DNA from: Bryobacterales bacterium
Lineage (GTDB): Bacteria > Acidobacteriota > Terriglobia > Bryobacterales > Bryobacteraceae
Direction of reading: 5' to 3'
DNA length: 64,000 nt
Assembly (NCBI GenBank): GCA_003135055.1
Contig: PLDF01000184.1
Location: forward strand, 64,765 to 128,764
A program made the position numbers and the translations under genes. Positions 43,743-51,435 of this stretch are shown here, piece by piece. The notes below the pieces were generated by a model, which did not search any database, was not told the DNA's origin, and was given only the letters and a program-made list of their open reading frames with translations. How positions within the stretch are numbered: the stretch's first letter is position 1; every line of letters begins with the position of its first letter.

Positions 43743-45608
43743 TCAGCTCTGCCATGATTGGTCCTGTTCCGCCTGCCTCATCGCAACCGCCGCCTGTCCG
43801 GGGATGCGCCAATTATCCGGCCCGTCCAGCGGCGCGGTTCCACCGCCGCCATACAGCGGATCTTCGCTCGACCACAAAAGCTCCCACAGCTTCCCTTCGG
43901 GAGGAGCGAGCAGCGGCTCCGGGGCCGACGCCAGGTTCAAGTCGGCGCCGAGGTTCACCAGCAGCAGGCGATCGTCTCCCGCTTGCGCGCCGAAGAATCG
44001 CAGCACGAATGCTTCTTCCGCGAGGACCGCGCCCTCAACCCGTGCCCGCCGCGCGCCTAACACTCCGTCTTCGCGGCGCAATCGAAGCAGATCTTTATGC
44101 AATCGATAGATGGGCGCGTGCTTCGCCCGCTCGGTGAAATCCAACTTGCAGCGTTCGAAGGTAGCGGGGTCGATAGGGTCCGCAAAGTGTGGCCGCATAT
44201 TCGCCTGCGCCAGGCTGGGGAACTGCGCCAGAAACTGAATGCGCCCTTCGCGGATGAGTTTGGGCAATTCGCCCGTGTGATCGGCGAAAAAGCAGAAGGG
44301 ACTTGACGCCGCGAATTCCTGCCCCTGAAACAGCATGGGCGTGCCGGGGCCCAGCAACAGCAGCGCTGTAACCGCCTTCAGGCGTCCAGGACTGGTGAGC
44401 TGGTGCATGCGCTCGCACCGGCCTGAATTGGCGATCTGATCGTGGTTATCCATATAGGTCACGAACTGCCACGGCTCCATATCCCACGCCGGCGCGCCCC
44501 GGCGTTTCGCCTGCCACCGGTAACGCTGCCCCTGATACAAATAGCCGTACTTCACCGCTGAAATCAGCTCCTGCGGTTTGCCGGAATAGTCGGTATAGTA
44601 GGCCTCTTTCCGGCCCGTAACCGCAACCCGCGAGGTGTGATGATAATCGTCGTTCCACAGCCCGTCAAGGCCATAGCCGCCGCGCGCCGGCGCACGCGCC
44701 AGCATCGGGAGCTGGCTCTCGTTTTCGGCCAGGATGAAGACCTTGCGGCCGCCCGCCGCGATACGCATGCTCTTCGCGAGAGCGGCGATTATGTGCTCGG
44801 GCGATGAGTCGAAGATCTGCTGCGTGGCATCGAGGCGCAGCCCGTCCAGGCGATACTCTTGCGCCCAGTAGGCCGCATTGGTTATCGCCAGCTCGCGTAA
44901 TCCGGCGGAGTTTTCGCCATCGAAATTGAGAGCTTCGCCCCACTCGTTTTCATGGCGGGCGCTGAAGTAATCGTGCGAGAACTCGTGCAGATAATTGCCG
45001 TCGGGACCGATGTGGTTGTAGACCACGTCGAGGATTACGCCGATTCCCACGCGGTGCGCGTCGTCCACAAAGCGGCGGAAGTCGTCGGGCCCGCCATAGA
45101 TCGCCACCGGCGCGAACCAGCCGACGCCGTCGTAACCCCAGCCGAATCGGCCTGGGAAATCGGCCACCGGCATGATCTCCACCACGGTAATGCCAACAGC
45201 CGCCAACTCGGGCAACTCGCGCCGCGCCGCTTCCCACGTGCCCTCGCGCGTAAATGTTCCGATGTGCATCTCGTAGATCACCTGGCCTTCGAGCGCGGCG
45301 CCTTGCCAGTACGAATCGGTCCACTCGAAGCGCGCAGGGTCGACCACCTGCGAAGGCCCATGCGGCCCCTGCGGTTGAAAGCGCGACGCGGGGTCTGGAA
45401 ACATCGCCCCGCCGTCCAAACGGAAACGGTAGAGATCGCCGGCCTTCGCCGCCGCTACGAACCCCGAGAAATGGCCGGAGGCTTCGCGCTGCAGGGGCCA
45501 CGCAGTTTCGAGTACGACAACGTCCACATGCTTGCGCCGGGGCGCCCACACGCGGAAATGCACGCCGTCCGCGGACAGCTCGGCCCCGATGGGATAGCGC
45601 CGCTTCAT
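43743..45608 (-). CDS. treZ: Malto-oligosyltrehalose trehalohydrolase
   Basis: A 621-aa GH13 enzyme that releases trehalose from maltooligosyl trehalose. It has an N-terminal beta domain (YPIGAELSADGVHFRVWAPR) and GH13 motifs ILDVVYNHIGPDG, YRLDGLRLDATQQI (nucleophile D260), FILAENES (acid E295) and YMDNHDQIAN. The pattern and length are those of TreZ rather than GlgB. TreY, which makes the substrate, is not in the window. GGGACAGG precedes the chosen ATG. The frame is open to 45662 through an R1 repeat. Confidence 0.9.
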   Translation of the reverse strand: MKRRYPIGAELSADGVHFRVWAPRRKHVDVVVLETAWPLQREASGHFSGFVAAAKAGDLYRFRLDGGAMFPDPASRFQPQGPHGPSQVVDPARFEWTDSYWQGAALEGQVIYEMHIGTFTREGTWEAARRELPELAAVGITVVEIMPVADFPGRFGWGYDGVGWFAPVAIYGGPDDFRRFVDDAHRVGIGVILDVVYNHIGPDGNYLHEFSHDYFSARHENEWGEALNFDGENSAGLRELAITNAAYWAQEYRLDGLRLDATQQIFDSSPEHIIAALAKSMRIAAGGRKVFILAENESQLPMLARAPARGGYGLDGLWNDDYHHTSRVAVTGRKEAYYTDYSGKPQELISAVKYGYLYQGQRYRWQAKRRGAPAWDMEPWQFVTYMDNHDQIANSGRCERMHQLTSPGRLKAVTALLLLGPGTPMLFQGQEFAASSPFCFFADHTGELPKLIREGRIQFLAQFPSLAQANMRPHFADPIDPATFERCKLDFTERAKHAPIYRLHKDLLRLRREDGVLGARRARVEGAVLAEEAFVLRFFGAQAGDDRLLLVNLGADLNLASAPEPLLAPPEGKLWELLWSSEDPLYGGGGTAPLDGPDNWRIPGQAAVAMRQAEQDQSWQS

Positions 45609-45650
45609 TACCTGTCCCACCACCATAAAACCACTCGTACAGCGCATTCG

Positions 45651-45978
45651 TGGCGCACGCACTCATGCGTGCAGCGTTCACACTCGTGTGAACGCTGCCG
45701 CGGGTTTCGCGCCGCTAGAAACATGTTCAGACGAGCGACTGACGATCCCTGATGGGAGCGTCTCCCGCGGCAGCAACCGGCGGGGGCGAAGGCGAGGAGA
45801 GCCGGCTGAAAGCCGGCTGCAGCCAGGATTGGCTGCCCCACAAAACCGGCCGGGCCCAGAGGGCGACCCCAATCGGCCGCAGGTTTGGACAGCCTGCCCC
45901 ACAAAGCAAGAGGGCTTCCGGAAAGTGTGAACACGGCACGCAGGGCCCAGAGGGCGCCCCGTGCGCCACGATCACCCA
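45651..45978. repeat. Composite repeat block R1-R2-R1 between glgX and treZ
   Basis: An R1 unit (45651-45697, with TTCACACTCGTGTGAA) is followed by an R2 unit with GCCGGCTGAAAGCCGGCTGC and CAGGATTGGCTGCCCCACA (about 45802-45842), a GGACAGCCTGCCCCACA piece (45885-45903) and a half R1 (45925-45970). The block fills the whole 370-bp gap and contains no gene. Confidence 0.7.
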
Positions 45979-48135
45979 TCAATCCGTCAACTCCCGCAAC
46001 AGCGCCGTGCTCCGCGAGATCAGCTCATACGGTTCGCCCGGCGCAATCACCGGCTTCGCGGCGCGCTCCGGCTGCGCGGAATCGAGCATCACTTCCCATG
46101 CGGTCCCTTGCCGCCGCGGCATGTAGAATTTGATCGACTCGGTGTGCGGATTCAGCAGAATCATGAAGGTCTCGTCGCGGATGGGCTCGCCCACCCCGTT
46201 GACGTCGTCAAGCGTGCGCCCGCTGAGCTGCAAACCGATGCAGCGCACCCAGCCGGCGGTCCATTCATCCGGCGTCATTTCGTCGCCGTCGGGGCGGAGC
46301 CATGTAATATCCTGCTCCTTGCGGCCATCCACTTCCCGTTCGGGCGTAGTGCCCGGCAGAATACTGCGGTCCTGAAAATACTTGCGCCGGTGCAGGTTGG
46401 GGTGCTGGCGGCGCATCTCCACCAGCCTGGTCGTGAACTCCAGCAGCGATTTCGCGCGGCCGTCCAGACGCCAATCGAACCAGCTCAAGTCGTTATCCTG
46501 CGCGTAGGCGTTGTTGTTGCCTTTCTGTGTGCGCCCAATCTCGTCGCCGCCGCAGATCATCGGCACGCCCTGCGAAAGCAGCAGCGTTGCCATCAGGTTT
46601 CGCTTCTGCCGCTCGCGTACGTCGCGAATCTCCGCGTTCTCCGTCTCGCCCTCGACGCCGTAGTTATAGGAGTGATTGTCGTTCGATCCGTCGCGGTTAT
46701 CTTCGCCGTTGGCCTCGTTGTGTTTGCCGTCGTAGCTCACCAGATCGTTCAGCGTGAGACCATCGTGGGCGGTAACGAAGTTGATGCTCGCGCCGGGGTG
46801 GCGGCCGTCGCGCTGGTAGAGATCGCTCGACCCCGTAAGCCGGTAACCCAACTCGCCGAGCTGGCCGTCGTCGCCCTTCCAATAGCGCCGCACCACGTCG
46901 CGGTATTTGCCGTTCCACTCCGCCCACAAGGGAGGAAATTTCCCCACCTGATAGCCGCCCTCGCCGACGTCCCATGGCTCGGCGATGAGCTTCACCTGCG
47001 AGATCACCGGGTCCTGGTTGATGATGTCGAAGAACGCGGAGAGCCGGTCTACATCGTGCAGCTCGCGCGCCAGCGCGGCGGCCAGATCGAAGCGGAAGCC
47101 ATCGACGTGCATGGTCTGCACCCAGTAGCGCAGGCTGTCCATGATGAGCTTGAGCACTTGCGGATGGCGCACGTTGAGCGTATTTCCGGTGCCGGTGTAA
47201 TCCATGTAGTAACGCGGCGTATCGTTCAGCAGGCGGTAGTACGACGAGTTATCGATGCCCTTGAAGCTCAGCGTCGGCCCCAGGTGATTGCCTTCCGCGG
47301 TGTGGTTATACACCACGTCCAGGATCACTTCGATTCCCGCGCGGTGCAGCGCCTTCACCATGGCCTTGAATTCGCCGATCTGGTCGCCACGGTCTCCGGA
47401 AGCGCTATAGCGCGCGTCCGGCGCAAAGAAATTGATTGAGCTGTAGCCCCAATAGTTGCGCAGTCCGCGGTCGAGCAGTTGCTTGTCGTCGACGAACTCA
47501 TGCACCGGCATCAGCTCGACGGCCGTGATGCCGAGCTTCTTCAAATAATCGATGGCCGCCGGATGCGCCAGCCCGGCATAGGTTCCGCGCAATTCCGCGG
47601 GAATATCGGGATGCTGCGCCGTGAAGCCTTTGACGTGCAGCTCATAGAGCACCGAATCGTGGACCGGCGTCATGGGCGGCCGGTCGTTTTCCCAATCGAA
47701 ATGCGAGGTGGTGACCACCGATTTCGGCACACCCCAAGCATCGTCCTGGTCGTCGCGCGAGAGATCTTCGGCGGGGTCGCCGAGCTTATATCCGAATACC
47801 GGCGCGTCCCAATTCAGGCGTCCCGCGAGAGCTTTGGCGTAGGGATCGATCAGCAGCTTCGCCGGATTGAAGCGCTCGCCCCGCTCCGGCTCGTACGGAC
47901 CGTGGATGCGGTATCCATACAACTGGCCGAGTTTGACGCCCGGCAACCAGCAATGCCAGACGTAGCCGGTGCATTCGCGTATTTGGAGCGATTCGGACTC
48001 TTTGGAATCGACTTCTTCGAAGAGACACAATTCGACGGCGGTCGCCTTTTCGGAATAGACGGAAAAGTTTACGCCCGTCCCATCCCAAGTGGCGCCTTGC
48101 GGATAGGGTTTGCCCGGCAAAACGGTTCGTGGCAT
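45979..48135 (-). CDS. glgX: Glycogen debranching enzyme, isoamylase type
   Basis: A 718-aa GH13 isoamylase-type enzyme that cleaves alpha-1,6 branches. It has an N-terminal CBM48-like domain (YPQGATWDGTGVNFSVYSEK), then HVKGFTAQHPDIP, VILDVVYNHTAEGN, MHVDGFRFDLAAAL (nucleophile Asp), KLIAEPWDVGEGGYQVG (acid Glu) and NFVTAHDGLTLNDLVSYDGK. Length and motifs fit GlgX/TreX. It is first in the row glgX-treZ-GH133. I chose the ATG at 48135. The open frame extends upstream through the broken nucleotidyltransferase region. Confidence 0.92.
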   Translation of the reverse strand: MPRTVLPGKPYPQGATWDGTGVNFSVYSEKATAVELCLFEEVDSKESESLQIRECTGYVWHCWLPGVKLGQLYGYRIHGPYEPERGERFNPAKLLIDPYAKALAGRLNWDAPVFGYKLGDPAEDLSRDDQDDAWGVPKSVVTTSHFDWENDRPPMTPVHDSVLYELHVKGFTAQHPDIPAELRGTYAGLAHPAAIDYLKKLGITAVELMPVHEFVDDKQLLDRGLRNYWGYSSINFFAPDARYSASGDRGDQIGEFKAMVKALHRAGIEVILDVVYNHTAEGNHLGPTLSFKGIDNSSYYRLLNDTPRYYMDYTGTGNTLNVRHPQVLKLIMDSLRYWVQTMHVDGFRFDLAAALARELHDVDRLSAFFDIINQDPVISQVKLIAEPWDVGEGGYQVGKFPPLWAEWNGKYRDVVRRYWKGDDGQLGELGYRLTGSSDLYQRDGRHPGASINFVTAHDGLTLNDLVSYDGKHNEANGEDNRDGSNDNHSYNYGVEGETENAEIRDVRERQKRNLMATLLLSQGVPMICGGDEIGRTQKGNNNAYAQDNDLSWFDWRLDGRAKSLLEFTTRLVEMRRQHPNLHRRKYFQDRSILPGTTPEREVDGRKEQDITWLRPDGDEMTPDEWTAGWVRCIGLQLSGRTLDDVNGVGEPIRDETFMILLNPHTESIKFYMPRRQGTAWEVMLDSAQPERAAKPVIAPGEPYELISRSTALLRELTD

Positions 48136-48203
48136 CGTGGCACGCGTCCTACTCCAAGGTAGCAAGCGTAACGCCCGAGTGCGCGGGAATGCGGCTGGCT
48201 TAG

Positions 48204-48479
48204 TTATGGTTTGTACGTTTTTGGAGGCAGAATCGCGATGCGCCGCCGTGCGAATGCGGCGGCATCCGAAATTCGCCCCCGATAGCCGGCCTCGAAAAAT
48301 GGCTCGATGAACTCGTCCTCGCTGCCGAATCCGCAGAGCAGCGACACGTCGACGTCTCGCGTGAATCGCGGGCTCTCCCCCCACAGCAGAAGCGCCATAC
48401 CGCCGATGATCGCGAAGCGCCAGTTGCGGTCTTCGAGAAAGGATTGGTGGCCGCGCGCGGCCTCGAGCAATGGCGTCAT
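48204..48479 (-). pseudogene. Truncated nucleotidyltransferase (AbiEii/MNT-like)
   Basis: A 91-aa frame with the minimal nucleotidyltransferase motif: WRFAIIGGMALLLWGESPRF, then TRDVDVSLL (the DxD pair). It ends soon after AAAFARRRIAILPP, where full members continue for about 100 residues. Such proteins act as the toxin or antitoxin partner in MNT/HEPN or AbiE-type systems. The C-terminal loss suggests an inactive remnant. Confidence 0.6.
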
Positions 48480-48725
48480 GCGCGCTCTTTAGCGGCACGC
48501 AGCCGCGCGAACCAAGCCTGCTGTTCCACCAGTCCCGAGGTCGCTCAACCCGTCGACAAACACTTCGTTTCCCGCTCCGAAGATCTGCCGGATGGCTTCC
48601 TGCGTATCCAATGACCGGAGCTCGCGGCGGCGGATTGCTTCCAGCTCGACGCCCGCGGTGCGCCATGTCTCCACCCACCGGCACAGAAGCTCGCGGTCTC
48701 GAGCTGCCGCTGAACGTGACGTCAC
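48480..48725 (-). pseudogene. Partner of the nucleotidyltransferase, frameshifted
   Basis: The frame from 48725 reads RELLCRWVETWRTAGVELEA, then IRRRELRSLDTQEAIRQIFG, ending at 48489 in a poor tail. In another frame the region 48530-48480 reads GLVEQQAWFARLRAAKER and leads directly into the nucleotidyltransferase ATG. It looks like a small helical protein whose last 20 residues were shifted out of frame. I do not know its function. Confidence 0.45.
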
Positions 48726-48733
48726 GTGTCTAT

Positions 48734-48771
48734 GCTAACAGGCCACGCTAACAGGCCAGGCTAACAGGCTG
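48734..48771. repeat. 13-bp tandem repeat GCTAACAGGCC
   Basis: Three copies start at 48734, 48747 and 48760, in a 200-bp gap. The last copy reads GCTAACAGGCTGG. No other function is suggested. Confidence 0.7.
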
Positions 48772-48804
48772 GCATGGGGTTGAGTACGCCGCTAAGTGGT
48801 GTCG

Positions 48805-48863
48805 CGTTCACACGAGTGTGAACGCTGCACGCAAGTGCCCAGAGGGCGCCCAGTGCGCCACGA
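48805..48863. repeat. Dispersed repeat R1
   Basis: GTTCACACGAGTGTGAAC, then GCTGCACGCAAGTGCCCAG and AGGGCGCCCAGTGCGCCACG. It is nearly identical in design to the copy at 43684-43740. Confidence 0.75.
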
Positions 48864-48921
48864 TTGATGCCAGGTTCAGTTATCGAGTTTCGCCGATACG
48901 TGACAGCAGCGGTTGGCCGGT

Positions 48922-49500
48922 TCAGACTACCCCAGGAAGCCCAGGTTTTGCGATCTGAAGTTCGGCAGGTTCGGAAATATCGTGGGCAGCGCGGTGGTGG
49001 GTACGCCGAACCACGAGTCCTCCAAGTTCGAAGGTAGGGAACGCGCCGAAGATCCGGCCGCCTTGAACGGCCCCGCCAAGCACCACGTGATGTCCTCCCC
49101 GGGCGTGGTCGCTGCCATCTCCCGAAGCGGGCTGGAATGTCCGGTTGAAATCGGATTCGGTGAAGGCTGTCACGTTCTGCGCTACACCTAGCTCCACGGT
49201 CGCATCGTAGAAGGCGGACGCGATCTGCGTCGGTTGACTTGATACACGCGCCGCTGCTCCCAACGTGAGGCGGGGCAAACGCTCGGCTCTCGCCGCGGCA
49301 ATGGCGGCTTGCTCGCTTGTGACGCCCTGGCTTTTCGCAGAGAGTCTAGGACTGTGCTGCCGAGCGTACACCAGCGCGGCATCCAGCGTGAACGGCATCT
49401 CCGGCTGTTGCGCGGAAAGAAGCGGAACAAGGAGCACGACCGTTGCAAGCTGGACGAGCCCAGCAAACGCGCATTTCCTACACAAAGGCGTTGCAGTCAT
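48922..49500 (-). pseudogene. Chimera: TolC N-terminus fused to a DUF1501 C-terminus
   Basis: From the ATG at 49500 the protein reads as a signal peptide (FAGLVQLATVVLLVPLLSAQ), then the TolC first helix (FTLDAALVYARQHSPRLSAK, AAIAAARAERLPRLTLGAAA). Near 49230 it changes in frame to DUF1501 sequence: FYDATVELGVAQNVTAFTES, DFNRTFQPASGDGSDHARGG, HHVVLGGAVQGG. A frameshift with a deletion follows, and the DUF1501 end SWFGVPTTALPTIFPNLPNF, then RSQNLGFLG is found in the next frame (about 49020-48927). Neither gene is complete. Confidence 0.7.
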
Positions 49501-49769
49501 AAACACTTCTTTGCTGCCGTACCATTCAGGCAGGCGCATCCGCGCCGTTGTACAAACGTTCAGTCATCTCCGTGCGCTTCCCGTTGGCAGTGGTCAAGCG
49601 CAGGCGCCCGGCGCCACCTTGCCGCCATGTGAGGTGCTCGTAAACGCTGCTCCAAACTTTCCGAAGCCAACGGCGAACAACAGATTCTCCGGTGACAATC
49701 CTGCTGGCCGCCAAGCGGTCAGATCGCCGGAGTCCCAGACCGCGTCGGCGTATCCAGGTCGCAGCCATT
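49501..49769. other. Gap, end of the decayed membrane-protein gene
   Basis: I see no independent gene here. On the minus strand one frame continues the membrane-protein remnant described next (DLTAWRPAGLSPENLLFAVG) and stops near 49600. The rest is unassigned. Confidence 0.3.
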
Positions 49770-50300
49770 TCAAGCTAAGCAGGAAAACCCCATACAGAAC
49801 CAGAAATACTGCCCCACCGATGAGCGTGTTGCGCAGATGTCTGGCCTGCCAGAAAACTTGCCAATTCGCCTAAGAACGGGGCCGCAATACACGGATAGAT
49901 CGGGTTCGAGGGCGGCATCAATAACTCGCCAAATACGCTGAACAGGCTCATAAGCGCGAAATCGTGCCAGCGATGTGCGTGGAGGCCGCGAACTTGTGGT
50001 GCACGTGCATGTTCCGAAACCGGCGCCAAGGCTCGTTACCATTACCAGTCCGCCATCGCAAAGCAGAGAATCAGGCTTTCGATGTCGAAGCCGGTGCGAT
50101 GCGCAAGATCGAATAAGCTCTGTGGGTTCCAGTACGACGGTACAAACAAGAACTGGATCAACCAAGCGGAGCCGGCAGAACACTCGCCCAGAGCATCGGC
50201 TGACGGAACGTCGGCCTCGCGACAAACAGCGCGATCCAGGGCAGCTAGAAGCTACTCGCCCACATGAGCCACTCGTAGCGAAGCTAGGGTGCAGGGTGGG
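49600..50300 (-). pseudogene. Decayed polytopic membrane protein
   Basis: Three minus-strand frames hold fragments of one hydrophobic protein. About 50185-50055 reads WLIQFLFVPSYWNPQSLFDL, then HRTGFDIESLILCFAMADW. About 49955-49830 reads FALMSLFSVFGELLMPPSNP and CIAAPFLGELASFLAGQ. About 49830-49600 reads NTLIGGAVFLVLYGVFLLSL, then KWLRPGYADAVWDSGDL. Stops and shifts separate them. The SYWNPQSLFDL and GFDIESL phrases recall integral membrane proteins of lycopene-cyclase-domain style, but this is only a guess. Confidence 0.4.
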
Positions 50301-50332
50301 CACGGCTTGGCCATGCGTTGACGGTATACGGT

Positions 50333-50533
50333 CTAACTGCAGCAGCCGGGACCGCTCTTCACCGCTCCAGCGGACTTGCCCAAGTACTGCGCCGGGCTAA
50401 GATCGAACTTCTCCTTGCACTTTGAACGGCAGAAAAGATACGTCTGACCTTTGAATTCCGTGTGCCCAGCGGCAGTAGCCGATTCTATCTCCATTCCGCA
50501 CACAGGATCTTTCACAGCTGTTGTGGTCTTCAT
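50333..50533 (-). CDS. YHS-domain metal-binding protein
   Basis: A 66-aa protein consisting of one YHS domain: KDPVCGMEIESATAAGHTEF, KGQTYLFCRSKCKEKFDL, PAQYL. The cysteines in DPVCGM and in FCRSKC are the expected metal ligands, and a second Cys pair ends the protein (PGCCS). Such domains are found with copper or mercury handling ATPases, none of which is encoded here. GGGGAAT precedes the ATG at 50533. It is the only gene in this decayed region that looks intact. Confidence 0.8.
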   Translation of the reverse strand: MKTTTAVKDPVCGMEIESATAAGHTEFKGQTYLFCRSKCKEKFDLSPAQYLGKSAGAVKSGPGCCS

Positions 50534-50759
50534 TGATATTCCCCAAGGATTTTTCGCAGTTACATTCACGAGAGTGGCCAATCCGGAGATAGGCTCTGGA
50601 GGCAGAGGTTTCCCTGGTCTGGCGGCACAGTGCTCGTCCCCACACCTTTGGCCATAGCAACAAGAAGAGGGGCGGCCTTCCCGCTAGCTTGGCTGCGTTG
50701 AGCTGCCGACTCGGCAGACACAGCATCGGGTCTCCCGACTGGTATACCCGTGGCAAACT

Positions 50760-51017
50760 TTGTTGGTGTTGACGCGGACACACGAGCCTTTCTACGCTCA
50801 TGAAGGTGACGGAATTCCATCTTCGGGATTGTTGATCCAACCCTCTAATCAGGGGCGTCTGACGCAAAAGTGTTTCGTTGCCCACCACGGCGCAAAACTG
50901 CTTGGGCCGATCGTCGCCGGCGATTCTTCGCGTCAGGGGGAGCAATCGCGTTCCGTCGCCGCCGGCCAGAATCACCCCCCAGCGGTGATTTTCAGGATCG
51001 CTTTCATTGAAGTTCAT
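50760..51017 (-). pseudogene. Mannose-1-phosphate guanylyltransferase remnant with inverted segment
   Basis: From the ATG at 51017 the minus strand reads RWGVILAGGDGTRLLPLTRR, DDRPKQFCAVVGNETLLRQT, the nucleotide-binding N-terminus of ManC-type enzymes. Homology stops near 50860. The expected next block is found on the plus strand at about 50760-50858: LVLTRTHEPFYAHEGD, then LLIQPSNQGR. A short inversion inside the gene explains this. The remainder of the gene is absent. Confidence 0.6.
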
Positions 51018-51435
51018 TATGCGTCCCTCTTGCACGGATTCCCGCTAATGATGGGCGTTTGGTAACAGCCGAATCCCGACAGTAGTGCCTTTCAATACGG
51101 TCTCTAAACCCGCTAGGCTTCCCATGCCGCGTTTCAATCGCCTTCGCGAAATCGATCAGAAAGCGGACAGAGACCTCGCCCCCTCATCAGCACTGATGTC
51201 ATGCTTGGAATCTACCGCAGAGAATGTCAAAAAGCCATCACACTTGGCGAACTTCAGGGGCTTCAACGTATTCCGCCAGACATGCGGGCAGTCTTTTTGA
51301 TGGCCTTTCGATGCAGTTCGCATCATACTTGGAATTAATTGCTAACGACGGCGGACAGCCGAGAGAGACGCCAAAAGTGCGGGAGATCACCATCTGACGC
51401 CATGTTGCTGAGAAGCATAACGGAGTTGTAGAGCA
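51018..51435. other. Gap before the UPF0182 gene
   Basis: No intact gene in 418 bp. A plus-strand stretch near 51190-51320 reads MLGIYRRECQKAITLGELQG, then RIPPDMRAVFLMAF, faintly like an ECF sigma factor region, without start or helix-turn-helix. It should contain the promoter of the downstream operon, but I could not pick one with confidence. Confidence 0.3.

Noticed and set aside
45961-47439. 492-codon plus-strand frame over glgX
   Set aside because: It is the complement of a GH13 gene with all catalytic motifs. The plus-strand protein is not family-like.
51190-51320. ECF sigma factor remnant
   Set aside because: IPPDMRAVFLMAF is suggestive, but the stretch is short and without region 2 or a helix-turn-helix. 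It is noted only in the gap entry.
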